Of a stretch of 26,934 nucleotides of DNA, positions 7,808 to 15,683 are shown in pieces. The DNA comes from Woronichinia sp035285405 (GTDB lineage Bacteria; Cyanobacteriota; Cyanobacteriia; Cyanobacteriales; Microcystaceae). The position numbers and the translations under genes are program-made. Location of the stretch: NCBI GenBank assembly GCA_035285405.1, contig JAYKJI010000140.1, forward strand, positions 1 through 26,934, written 5' to 3'. The stretch's first letter is position 1. Every line of letters starts with the position of its first letter. The notes beneath the pieces were generated by a model that had not been told where the DNA came from, ran no database searches, and saw nothing but the letters and a program-made list of their open reading frames with translations.

Positions 7808-8170
7808 TTGATCACAAGGAAAACAAGGCAACCACGATGGGAGATGACTGCGCCATCAAAGACGCTCAAAATACCCTTAGCCCATTCTAAACAGGAAACC
7901 ATTACATTTGCTAAAATACATAAATCTGATCTGATTTTAATTAATCTGCAAATGCCCAATTTGAAAGGGTTAAAAGTGATCACCCCCATGCGAAGCGATG
8001 TCGCGATCGCCGGAATTCCCATCGTTGCCATTACAGATCTTGCCCTACCTGAAGAAGCCGAAAAATATATTGTCGTCGGAGCCAGTGAATGTATCAGTAG
8101 ACCTGTACAATTAAAAAAACGTGCTGAAATCGTTCACATCTGCCGTCGTCATGATAAGGAGTCAAGATGA
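7808..8170 (+). CDS. Truncated, degenerate response-regulator receiver domain
   Basis: The C-terminal two thirds match a CheY-like receiver: SDLILINLQMPNLKG, then IPIVAITDLALPEEAEKYIV, GASECISRPVQLKK. The position normally held by the phospho-acceptor aspartate (LILxDxQMP) is asparagine, and the N-terminal strand with the acidic pair is missing, about 20 residues short even from the best start. The switch lysine position is arginine (SRPV). It therefore cannot be phosphorylated in the usual way; it is either a pseudo-receiver or a decaying gene. The only long start is TTG at 7808; an in-frame ATG at 7844 gives 108 residues, and neither has a good ribosome site. The stop overlaps the next gene in an ATGA. 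Confidence 0.55.
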   Translation: MITRKTRQPRWEMTAPSKTLKIPLAHSKQETITFAKIHKSDLILINLQMPNLKGLKVITPMRSDVAIAGIPIVAITDLALPEEAEKYIVVGASECISRPVQLKKRAEIVHICRRHDKESR

Positions 8171-9270
8171 AAACAAATCGAACCAAACTCTTGGTCATTG
8201 ACGATCAACTTGATAATTTCGATGTGGTGGAAGCCTTATTGGCAAGTGAAGATTATCAACTGTTTTATGCGTCTAGTGGCATCAAGGCTTTCTCTTTACT
8301 GGAAAGTATGAGTCCGGATCTCATTCTTCTAGATGTCATGATGCCAGAGATGGATGGTTTACAGGTTTGTTCTCGTCTCAAAGCCGACCTTCAATATCAA
8401 CATATTCCCGTCATTATGGTAACGGCCCTCACCTCTAAGGCCGATTTAGCCCGTTGTTTAGAACAAGGAGCCGATGACTTTATTAGTAAACCCCTAGACA
8501 GTTTAGAGTTACGGGCAAGAGTTCGTTCATTACTGCGAATTAAACAACAACATGACAAACTCAAGGACTTGGTGGCCCTACGGGAAGAGGCACTAACTCT
8601 ACGGGAAGATATGTCTAATATGATTATTCATGATCTCCGTAATCCTTTATCAACCATTATTCTAGCAGCAGGAATTATTAAAAAAAATATTAATCGAGCC
8701 GATAAAATAGAGACTATTCTCAAGAAAATAGAGCAAATTTTAGACTCTAGTCAGCGTCTGCAAAAGATGATCGATAGTTTGTTATTTATGGCTAAACTTG
8801 AAGCCGGCAAAATACTATTTAATCCCATTGAGACAGATTTATATCAGTTGGGAGTAACGATTATGGCAGATTTTGAATTAATTGCGGCTACCCATCATAT
8901 TAAGCTTTACAGTGAACTGCCACCACAAGGACAAACAATTTCAGTGGATGCCACTATCTTACGGCGAATCATTGATAATCTCATCTCCAATGCCCTTAAA
9001 TTTGCCCCAGTCGATAGTAAAGTACTATTAAGTCTAGAGTGTTTACCAGAGGATCGAGTCAGAGTTCGGGTTGCTGATACAGGGCCAGGAATCGACGAAG
9101 ATAAACGAAAACAGATTTTTGAAAGATTTGAAATCGGGACATTAAAGAATAATATCTCTCAAATTGGTTTAGGTTTAGCGTTTTGTAAAATGGCCGTTGA
9201 AGCCCAGGGGGGAAGCCTAAAGATTTCAGATAATTTTCCTCAAGGTTGCATTTTTACCGTGGAAATTTAG
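8167..9270 (+). CDS. Hybrid response regulator / sensor histidine kinase
   Basis: The 367-residue cytoplasmic protein has an intact receiver domain first (about 1-125: acidic pair Asp12-Asp13, phospho-acceptor Asp56 in LLDVMMPEMDG, switch Lys108 in SKPLD). A short coiled-coil linker follows, then HisKA (His155 in IIHDLRNPLSTI) and HATPase_c with the N-box DNLISNALKF, G1 DTGPGID and G2 GLGLAFCKM. This receiver-kinase order is common in cyanobacteria for relays fed by another kinase. There is no sensor or membrane segment. AAGGAG lies at good distance from the ATG. Its ATG overlaps the stop of the degenerate receiver gene. The signal and output partner are unknown. Confidence 0.92.
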   Translation: MKTNRTKLLVIDDQLDNFDVVEALLASEDYQLFYASSGIKAFSLLESMSPDLILLDVMMPEMDGLQVCSRLKADLQYQHIPVIMVTALTSKADLARCLEQGADDFISKPLDSLELRARVRSLLRIKQQHDKLKDLVALREEALTLREDMSNMIIHDLRNPLSTIILAAGIIKKNINRADKIETILKKIEQILDSSQRLQKMIDSLLFMAKLEAGKILFNPIETDLYQLGVTIMADFELIAATHHIKLYSELPPQGQTISVDATILRRIIDNLISNALKFAPVDSKVLLSLECLPEDRVRVRVADTGPGIDEDKRKQIFERFEIGTLKNNISQIGLGLAFCKMAVEAQGGSLKISDNFPQGCIFTVEI

Positions 9271-9288
9271 TAAAAATGTAGCAGAAAC

Positions 9289-9900
9289 TTATCTCACGCC
9301 TAAAAATTTATGACTTTGCAAACTTAACCGCCATTGAGGATGCTGCAAAATATAGTTAACAATCAATGCTTGACTTTCGGGATAATTCCATTCCGGTTGC
9401 AAATATTGTAACGCCGTTGACGGAATACAGAGAGCCTGTTGTTCTGCCCAACTAAAATCAGTAGTATTGCTAATAACAACCTTTAGTTCACTAACTTTTT
9501 CATAAATACTCAACTTGGGCAATTTATAAGTTTTAGGAGAGAATGTGACCCAATCAAAATCTCCACTCCAGTCGTAGGCTCCAGAGGTTTCTAAATGTCG
9601 TCGTAGTCCTCTCTTTTTTAATTCCTTGGTTAAGGCTGTTAAATCATACATTAACGGTTCTCCGCCTGTAATAACCACGATCGCCGGTTGACAAGATTGA
9701 GCTAATTCTCCTAATTCAGTCACACTTTGAAGCGGATAACGACGAGCATTCCAGGTTTCTTTTTGATCACACCAGGGACAATGGACATCACAACCCGCCA
9801 GCCGAATAAAAAAAGCACTTGTTCCAGCCCAAGCTCCCTCCCCCTGAAGAGAATGAAACGTTTCGGCGATCGGGTAAGTTTGAACTTGAGTAACAACCAT
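9289..9900 (-). CDS. queE: 7-carboxy-7-deazaguanine synthase (radical SAM)
   Basis: QueE converts 6-carboxy-tetrahydropterin to 7-carboxy-7-deazaguanine, the ring contraction on the way to queuosine in tRNA. The 203-residue sequence begins with the QueE pattern AETFHSLQGEGAWAGTSAFF, followed by the radical-SAM cluster site CDVHCPWC. That is CX3CX2C with Cys37, Cys41 and Cys44, which bind the 4Fe-4S cluster. VVITGGEPLMYD provides the SAM-binding GGEP motif. The length is normal for QueE. It converges on the histidine-kinase gene with 18 bases between them. No other queuosine gene is nearby. Confidence 0.92.
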   Translation of the reverse strand: MVVTQVQTYPIAETFHSLQGEGAWAGTSAFFIRLAGCDVHCPWCDQKETWNARRYPLQSVTELGELAQSCQPAIVVITGGEPLMYDLTALTKELKKRGLRRHLETSGAYDWSGDFDWVTFSPKTYKLPKLSIYEKVSELKVVISNTTDFSWAEQQALCIPSTALQYLQPEWNYPESQALIVNYILQHPQWRLSLQSHKFLGVR

Positions 9901-10067
9901 TATTTTAAAAAGTTCTTATTTCAACGAAATTTAAGCAATTAAATCTCAATATAAACTAGACGTGGAAACCCAAATACAGCAGAGCATAGATTCGTCAAGA
10001 CCTTGAAAATCCCCAGAAAAAGAGTGCAACCTCCCAGTCTCCCTAGTCTCTCCCATCTCCCCATCTC

Positions 10068-11516
10068 CTACTGATCAGCATGACTCAAATGCTCATATTG
10101 CTCCTCTGTAATCCGACCCGCTTCATAAAGAGTTTGGGTAATCTCAGAAATTCCTAACACGGAATAGGCATTATATCCCTTAGCTTTTAATTTATCTTTA
10201 ACCCCCTTCTCATGATCAATAAAAACAACAATATCTTCCACCGCTAAACCTGCCGATTGTAATTTTTCCGCTCCCTCGATCGCACTCTTGCCCGAAATCA
10301 AAATATCATCAACGACCACCACCTTTTCCCCCTGATGATAATTCCCCTCAATCAAACGACGAGTTCCATGAGCCTTGACCTCTTTGCGTGGATAAATCAT
10401 CGGATAATGCAGTAATAACGATAAACCTGTCGCTGTCGGTAGTGAACCGTAGGGGATGCCGGCAATCCGCTCAAAGGTCAGGGGGGTTAAAACCTCTGCA
10501 TAGGCATGAAGCACCTGATGAAAAATTTGGGGATTGGAAATAATTCGTCGCAGATCAATATAGTAGGAAAAAGTCGCTCCCGATGCTTGCACATAATCCC
10601 CAAAAAGTAAACAACCAATATCAAATAATTGCAAAATTAAATCTTGATGAGGATGGGGATTGAGAAAACAAAGATCTGGTGTCCACAGTTCACAATGGGA
10701 CTGATTGCTGATTACCTGTTGGCGAAGATTATTAATCTGAAGATTGAGCGTTGGAATTTTCTCATTGAGTTGGGAGGATTGAAAATAATCTTGAGGAACT
10801 GGTACAAGAAGTCCATCCCCATGGGCCGTCAATCCCGATCGCAATAAACTCTCTAGATCACTGCCTTCTTCCCAAATACTTCGCAGCAGGAGGGTTCGTT
10901 CTGGAGCCGCTAACCGAATTTGCTGAATAACCTCAGTCTGACTGGTTCCAACTTCCAGATAAAGTTGTTCTGGTGTTCCCCAGGTCTGGACTTCCTTGAC
11001 CACTTGCAAATAAAAGGGATTATCCGAGCTAGGAAAATTTTGTAAGGCCATAGCTCCAGGGCTAGAGGTATGACAGAGAATAAATATTCCCTTGTCGGGA
11101 TAGACCAAAAAAGGTGCGCTCTGATCCTGACCTGCGTAGGGATTGAGAGTAATGGCATCCACTTGCCAATTTTCAAACGCTGTCTTGGCAAACACGGTAC
11201 TCGTATTTAGATCCCCGTGCTTGGCATCCAGAATAATGACTATTTCGGGGGGAATACGCTGGAGAATTCTGCTCAACAAATCCATTCCCGCCGCCCCTAA
11301 GGCCGTATAAAATCCGAGGGTCGGTTTATAGGCACAGACTTGTCCGGCGGTTTGTTCGATGATGGAACCTAACCAGCTTTCCAGGCGGTCTATTAGGGGG
11401 ATATCTAGATCTCCTGTGTCTCCCTCTGGCATCATCTCTGGATTGGGATCTAGGGCAACGACCAACAAACTGCGATTAAGGGCGATCGCATCATTCAGTT
11501 TGTGAAAAAAATTCAT
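10068..11516 (-). CDS. pyrF-pyrE: Fused orotidine-5'-phosphate decarboxylase / orotate phosphoribosyltransferase
   Basis: This 482-residue fusion would catalyse the last two steps of de novo UMP synthesis. The N-terminal part (about 1-280) is a type 2 OMP decarboxylase: LVVALDPNPEMMPEG at the start and the catalytic DAKHGDLNTST (about residues 96-106). The C-terminal part (about 285-482) is OPRTase: SYYIDLRRIISNPQ and the PRPP loop VVVVDDILISGKSA (about 398-411). The order is decarboxylase first, opposite to animal UMPS, and is the cyanobacterial arrangement. The catalytic motifs of both halves appear intact. It is divergent from the secreted-protein gene at 11665; the shared region carries a perfect palindrome. 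Confidence 0.93.
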   Translation of the reverse strand: MNFFHKLNDAIALNRSLLVVALDPNPEMMPEGDTGDLDIPLIDRLESWLGSIIEQTAGQVCAYKPTLGFYTALGAAGMDLLSRILQRIPPEIVIILDAKHGDLNTSTVFAKTAFENWQVDAITLNPYAGQDQSAPFLVYPDKGIFILCHTSSPGAMALQNFPSSDNPFYLQVVKEVQTWGTPEQLYLEVGTSQTEVIQQIRLAAPERTLLLRSIWEEGSDLESLLRSGLTAHGDGLLVPVPQDYFQSSQLNEKIPTLNLQINNLRQQVISNQSHCELWTPDLCFLNPHPHQDLILQLFDIGCLLFGDYVQASGATFSYYIDLRRIISNPQIFHQVLHAYAEVLTPLTFERIAGIPYGSLPTATGLSLLLHYPMIYPRKEVKAHGTRRLIEGNYHQGEKVVVVDDILISGKSAIEGAEKLQSAGLAVEDIVVFIDHEKGVKDKLKAKGYNAYSVLGISEITQTLYEAGRITEEQYEHLSHADQ

Positions 11517-11543
11517 GATGAAAAGTCACAAAACTCGAAAGTC

Positions 11544-11560
11544 AAGATAATAATTATCTT
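11544..11560. promoter_or_regulatory. Perfect 17-base palindrome between divergent genes
   Basis: AAGATAAT-A-ATTATCTT is a perfect 8+1+8 inverted repeat in the 148-base gap between pyrF-pyrE and the FecR-like gene. A TTGACT box facing pyrF-pyrE and a TTGACC box facing the other gene flank it. It looks like a dimer-binding operator, but no regulator is named by the sequence. Confidence 0.4.
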
Positions 11561-11664
11561 AAGTCAGTCTTGACCTCTAGAAAATTTGATTCTCCTGTCC
11601 TCGAATTTCGCTATCATTAACGACAACGTTGCGAGTTAAGTAACATTGAATTTAATTTGAAGAT

Positions 11665-12768
11665 ATGAAAATTTATAACCTGACTCCAGCCATTGTTTTA
11701 GGGATTTTGGGTGCGATCTTCACCCTAACGCCTTCGGCCAAATCCCAGTCAGCTTGTCCCCCACCTGCCAATGCCCGTGAAGCTCGTGAAATAAGCTGTG
11801 CAGAAGTCTATAGTGCTACTCCAGAACGAGTCAAACTCAATCTCGGTGGCCGACAATTACCCGTTAACACCTCATCGGAAGAAAAAATAGGTACTTTTGC
11901 TAACTTTGCCCCCACCCAAACTCTTTTACGAAAAGACCTGAGCGACACCAATGCTTTTAATGTCCTGACGACGGCCAATTATGCCAGAGCCGATCTACAA
12001 CTGAGTGATGGTTCCCTCGTTTGGACAAAACCCTATAGCCAGATCGCTCTCAGTTCTGGCAACTCCTGTGGTGTGAATAATCTCTATGAATCCTTGCCGG
12101 GCCAACCGTCCCCGATTCTTTGTTTGCGCTCTGGCTCAATTTTGGTGGTTTCCCCCTCTAACCAATCTAAGGTGTCCGTTGTCACCGATGAAGGTATTGT
12201 CTTTACACCTGGGACAATTTATTTAGTCAGTCGAGATCCAGCCCAACAACGAACGGATATTTTTGTCTTTAGTGGTGGTGGTTCAGCCCGAATGTTAGTC
12301 AACAGCAACGTAGCTTGTGTTGATCCCGTGCAAGCGACAACCTTTCAAGGAACTAGCGTTTCACCCCTAGGAAAAGAATGCCGTTTCCGTGCTAGCGGGG
12401 GTCAATATGTTTCCGTGACTAAGAATGAATTATCTTTACCCAAATCCTTTGATTTACCGGCTTGGGTTGCTACTGATCCTTTCTTTGCACCGTTAAGGGC
12501 TAATACGGGACTACAACTAGCAGGTTCTTCAATACAAACGGCTGATGCTTTCCAACCCAGTACCGCCATGACAACGATCGCCGCTTCTCAACCGATTTTT
12601 GCAGAAACGGTGGGATTGCAAACAACGGACTGTCCGGTAATAGCCAAGGAAGATTCCTTTGGGGGGGCAACGGCTGAGGCCAATTTTCTCAATCCGCCTG
12701 TCTTGCCACCTAAACCGGCTCCAGTGATTCCGCCACCGCGCATCAGACCCATTCGAGGGATGTGGTAA
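11665..12768 (+). CDS. Secreted FecR-like protein of unknown function
   Basis: The 367-residue protein has a signal peptide (basic start, hydrophobic core to about residue 22, cleavage near PSAKSQSA). The central part resembles the FecR/iron-regulation fold: TLLRKDLSDTNAFNVLTTAN, ADLQLSDGSLVWTKPYSQIAL, LRSGSILVVSP and the later beta-rich run SVVTDEGIVFTPGTIYLVSR. True FecR proteins sit in the inner membrane and signal to a sigma factor; this one has no anchor after the signal and no FecI/FecA neighbour, so only the fold is suggested. Several cysteines (near residues 31, 45, 135, 151, 219 and 239) could form disulfides. The C-terminus is proline-rich (PPVLPPKPAPVIPPPR). Confidence 0.65.
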   Translation: MKIYNLTPAIVLGILGAIFTLTPSAKSQSACPPPANAREAREISCAEVYSATPERVKLNLGGRQLPVNTSSEEKIGTFANFAPTQTLLRKDLSDTNAFNVLTTANYARADLQLSDGSLVWTKPYSQIALSSGNSCGVNNLYESLPGQPSPILCLRSGSILVVSPSNQSKVSVVTDEGIVFTPGTIYLVSRDPAQQRTDIFVFSGGGSARMLVNSNVACVDPVQATTFQGTSVSPLGKECRFRASGGQYVSVTKNELSLPKSFDLPAWVATDPFFAPLRANTGLQLAGSSIQTADAFQPSTAMTTIAASQPIFAETVGLQTTDCPVIAKEDSFGGATAEANFLNPPVLPPKPAPVIPPPRIRPIRGMW

Positions 12769-12798
12769 TTTCACTCAACGGCCTAGGGTTTAATAAGG

Positions 12799-12848
12799 GC
12801 GATCGCTGACTATCTCATCCTCAGGATTAAAAACGGCGATCGCTTTTT
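12799..12848 (+). terminator. Possible terminator built from two HIP1 sites
   Basis: Two GCGATCGC palindromes (12799-12806 and 12836-12843) can pair with each other as an 8-base-pair stem around a 29-base loop, followed by TTTTT (12844-12848). It sits 30 bases after the FecR-like stop, between convergent genes. HIP1 is so common here that chance is a fair alternative. Confidence 0.35.
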
Positions 12849-12860
12849 GGCAAGTATGAA

Positions 12861-13289
12861 TTAATATTTGCGAACTTTGCCCGTAAAACCCCTGGCTCTA
12901 AATTGCTCTAACTGTAACGGAGTGGGTTGATTGGCCGGGACACTAATGCGAATTTCAAATTCACTCTTGCCAGGCGGAATTTCAGCAATAGCACCCACAC
13001 GAGTACGATTCTGCATAGCTGGTTCATTATTGGCATCATAAATACGGCCAAATACATCCGCATCATAAACGGTTTTCCCCGTTTTATTGTTAGCAATGCC
13101 CGTGACTAAAAAACAATTAGCTGGATCATTAGAGCCACTGGTCACACTTCCCTCAGCAATTTCGGGGGGACAGTCTCGGTAGTTAATTTGCGTTAACGGA
13201 ATTTCGCTTAGGGCTAGAACCGGAGCAGCGATCGCTCCCCCCAGTAAAGATAATAGACCGATTAAAAAAATTGTAAATAGAGTTCTCAT
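12861..13289 (-). CDS. Small secreted protein of unknown function
   Basis: The 142-residue product has a signal peptide (about residues 1-26, ending near APVLA) and a small beta-rich mature domain. The run CFLVTGIANNKTGKTVYDADVFGRIYDANNEP, split over a strand-loop-strand, then AEIPPGKSEFEIRISVPANQ, has the look of the FxLYD/immunoglobulin-like domains that describe solvent-exposed beta sandwiches. Two cysteines (in RDCPPE and ANCFLV) may form a disulfide. It would act in the periplasm or outside the cell. The gene converges on the FecR-like gene and is followed upstream by the acetyltransferase gene on the same strand, 86 bases away. Confidence 0.6.
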   Translation of the reverse strand: MRTLFTIFLIGLLSLLGGAIAAPVLALSEIPLTQINYRDCPPEIAEGSVTSGSNDPANCFLVTGIANNKTGKTVYDADVFGRIYDANNEPAMQNRTRVGAIAEIPPGKSEFEIRISVPANQPTPLQLEQFRARGFTGKVRKY

Positions 13290-13375
13290 AGTTTGCCTGT
13301 GTTAACGGGTAGAAAGGCCGGGCTTGTCTTCCAAAGAGAAGGAGCGATTAAATTGCTAGCCAAATCTTAACCGAT

Positions 13376-14578
13376 TTAAGTATGATGGCCATTCTCTGGA
13401 ATCTCTTCTGGTTGAGGTTTAACAACCTTGGCCTCATCGGAATCGAGGGAATTTTGGAACCAAGAGATGCGACTGGGAATGGGAGTACGGGGTACGGGTT
13501 GTAATCCCTGCAAAACTTCCGATAGTTGGAGTCTTTCCGGCTTAGTTTCTTTGAGTTTGTGCCAAACCGAACGGGACATCAGTAAGGTGTGTTCGACTCG
13601 CTCTGCTCCCAATTGCTCCAAATATTCTTCTCGCTCGTGTTGATAGTCGGCTGAAATTAGTTCTAAGGGACGAGGGGGTAAACCCTGCACTAAATTAGCC
13701 ATTTGGAATAACAATTTGGGATAGAGCCAGGTATAGGCCGGATGAACGGTTAACTCGGCTTGGTGGGCACGACAACCATCTTGAGAAAGAGTCAATTTAA
13801 AATAGGCGATCGCCGCTTTGCGTTGGGGTTCAAAAACATAACCACTAAAAACACTGCGTTGATGTAGCCAATTTTGAAAACGATCCGCCAGAGCAGTGAA
13901 AAAACGCGATTTAAAATCCTGGGTATGACGATCAAACACCTGCCGCATCAGAGGAGGCATGGAAACACAATCCAACTGATAGAGCAACTGAGCATCCGCA
14001 TTACTAACAGGAAGAAGATTGGGCAAGTCGGGGTTATTTTTGGCTAATTCTTGTAATAGCTCAGGGGATAACGACCAATAGGTCATCTGGGCTAGGGGTT
14101 GAAATCCATTTTGGCGATAGAGGGCTAGAACATTTTTATCTTGAATATTGACTTCCAACAGCCAGGTACGAGCTTCCCAAATAGTTTGAAAACAGTAACG
14201 CAACAGTTGGGAACCAATCCCCTTGGGATCGGTAACAAGTTCAGGCTGAATGGCAGATTGCTCGACTAAGACTCGCTCGACTCGCCAGGTGCTACGACTT
14301 TTATTAAAGGGGGCAATTTGAACAAAACCGCGCAGATAATTGAGGTTATCCTGTTCTGCCACAAAACCGGAAAAGAAATGCTGAAAGGGATTGGGAAAAT
14401 AACTTAAGAACTTAAGCAGTCCGTACCATGACCGAGCGCGTTCTAGTTGTTCCGACAGCAGCAAGTCTGATGTGCCTGTTTCCGTCTCAGTGGTCGCGGC
14501 TAAACGGGCAATCCCTTCCAGATCGCGATACTGTACCGAACGGATCAAAAGTGGGGGAGCGTCAGTTGCAGTGGTCAT
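13376..14578 (-). CDS. GNAT-family N-acetyltransferase
   Basis: The 400-residue protein carries a GNAT domain in its first half: LIRSVQYRDLEGIARLA at the start, the acetyl-CoA-binding motif A region DPKGIGSQLLRYCF (about residues 115-130), and motif B NVLALYRQNGFQPL. The second half (about 185-345) has strand-helix patterning and a possible second, degenerate GNAT-like fold, giving the two-domain shape known in some cyanobacterial homologues. The last 50 residues are polar and probably unstructured. The substrate (small molecule, protein or tRNA) is unknown. It is divergent from cruF. Confidence 0.75.
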   Translation of the reverse strand: MTTATDAPPLLIRSVQYRDLEGIARLAATTETETGTSDLLLSEQLERARSWYGLLKFLSYFPNPFQHFFSGFVAEQDNLNYLRGFVQIAPFNKSRSTWRVERVLVEQSAIQPELVTDPKGIGSQLLRYCFQTIWEARTWLLEVNIQDKNVLALYRQNGFQPLAQMTYWSLSPELLQELAKNNPDLPNLLPVSNADAQLLYQLDCVSMPPLMRQVFDRHTQDFKSRFFTALADRFQNWLHQRSVFSGYVFEPQRKAAIAYFKLTLSQDGCRAHQAELTVHPAYTWLYPKLLFQMANLVQGLPPRPLELISADYQHEREEYLEQLGAERVEHTLLMSRSVWHKLKETKPERLQLSEVLQGLQPVPRTPIPSRISWFQNSLDSDEAKVVKPQPEEIPENGHHT

Positions 14579-14713
14579 GGTGGTTAGGGGAAATTGCCTA
14601 CGGTTTCTATCTTAATGTTTTTCTTCGTTTTTTTCGGGCTTGATGAGCCGAGGCTCCGTTAACAGCTTTTATCCAAGATTTTTTCCTGAGTTCTGATCAT
14701 TTTTCGTAAAGAT

Positions 14714-14742
14714 TTGTAAACTATAGACTGACTCTCTTAAAT
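14714..14742 (+). promoter_or_regulatory. Candidate promoter of cruF-cruG
   Basis: TTGTAA (14714-14719), a 17-base spacer and TTAAAT (14737-14742) lie 24 bases before the cruF start. Both boxes are imperfect. Confidence 0.3.
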
Positions 14743-14766
14743 TATGGCGATTTTTGTAAGCACTGA

Positions 14767-15678
14767 ATGGATAAACTAATGCGTATTGAACGTTTGCTCC
14801 TGATAAGTCACATTGCGTCCATGGCTTTTGGATTAGCGGGCCTGCTCTGGGTCTTGCCTAACCCTGATTTTATTATTAATCTACCGGACTTTGGCCAGCA
14901 AGCCTTTCGTTGGTCAATGGCAGGCGGCGGGGTGGTGTATATGTTACTAGGGATGGGAGCCGTTTCAACCTATGCCTATCGTCGTTTAGGGGCTTGGCAT
15001 ACCTTCAGTTTTATGGCTGCTGCGATCGCCGTTTCCTTGAGTAGTGAGTTACTGGGAACTAGCACCGGTTTTCCCTTTGGCCATTACCGTTATCTATCGG
15101 GTCTAGGCTACAAAATTGCCGGTTTAGTGCCTTTTACCATTCCCCTATCCTGGTTTTACCTCGGTTTTAGTGCCTATCTAATTGTACGTGTGGGCTTAAA
15201 ACAAACCCCGTTGGCGACCTGGCTACAAGAGTTCGGGGCGATCGCCTTTGGTTCATTATTGCTGATGTCCTGGGACTTTGTACTGGATCCAGCCATGAGT
15301 CAAACCGCAGTTCCCTTTTGGATCTGGGAACAAGCAGGAGCCTTTTTTGGCATGCCCTATCAAAATTTTGCCGGTTGGTTTGGTACAGGAGCCGTCTTTA
15401 TGACCCTGGCCACCCTGCTCTGGCGAGTTAAGCCTCTGAATTTATCGGAAGAACAACCTGGCTTACCCTTAGCTATTTATCTGAGTAATTTTGCCTTTGC
15501 CACCTTGATGAGTATGGGAGCCGCCATCTACCCCCCCATTATTCTCGGTTTAATCCTCGGCGTATTGCCAGCCCTTTTCTTTTACCGTCTAGCTCGCCCT
15601 GAATCCCGTTCCATTGCCGTAGAACGTTTGCAAGCTGTGATTGAGCGAGATAAAACCGATTTAGCGGCTGTTAAGTAG
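14767..15678 (+). CDS. cruF: Carotenoid 1',2'-hydratase, CruF family
   Basis: The 303-residue polytopic membrane protein matches the CruF (DUF422) family. CruF adds water across the 1',2' double bond of the acyclic end of gamma-carotene-type intermediates, on the way to myxol and its glycosides. Seven or more hydrophobic segments are visible. Family-like stretches are STGFPFGHYRYLSGLGYKIA, LVPFTIPLSWFYLGF, and SWDFVLDPAMSQ with its conserved acidic residues. The assignment is strengthened by cruG starting 5 bases downstream, the pair known from cyanobacterial myxoxanthophyll synthesis. A second in-frame ATG four codons on (14779) could be the true start; neither has a strong ribosome site. 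Confidence 0.88.
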   Translation: MDKLMRIERLLLISHIASMAFGLAGLLWVLPNPDFIINLPDFGQQAFRWSMAGGGVVYMLLGMGAVSTYAYRRLGAWHTFSFMAAAIAVSLSSELLGTSTGFPFGHYRYLSGLGYKIAGLVPFTIPLSWFYLGFSAYLIVRVGLKQTPLATWLQEFGAIAFGSLLLMSWDFVLDPAMSQTAVPFWIWEQAGAFFGMPYQNFAGWFGTGAVFMTLATLLWRVKPLNLSEEQPGLPLAIYLSNFAFATLMSMGAAIYPPIILGLILGVLPALFFYRLARPESRSIAVERLQAVIERDKTDLAAVK

Positions 15679-15683
15679 AAAAA

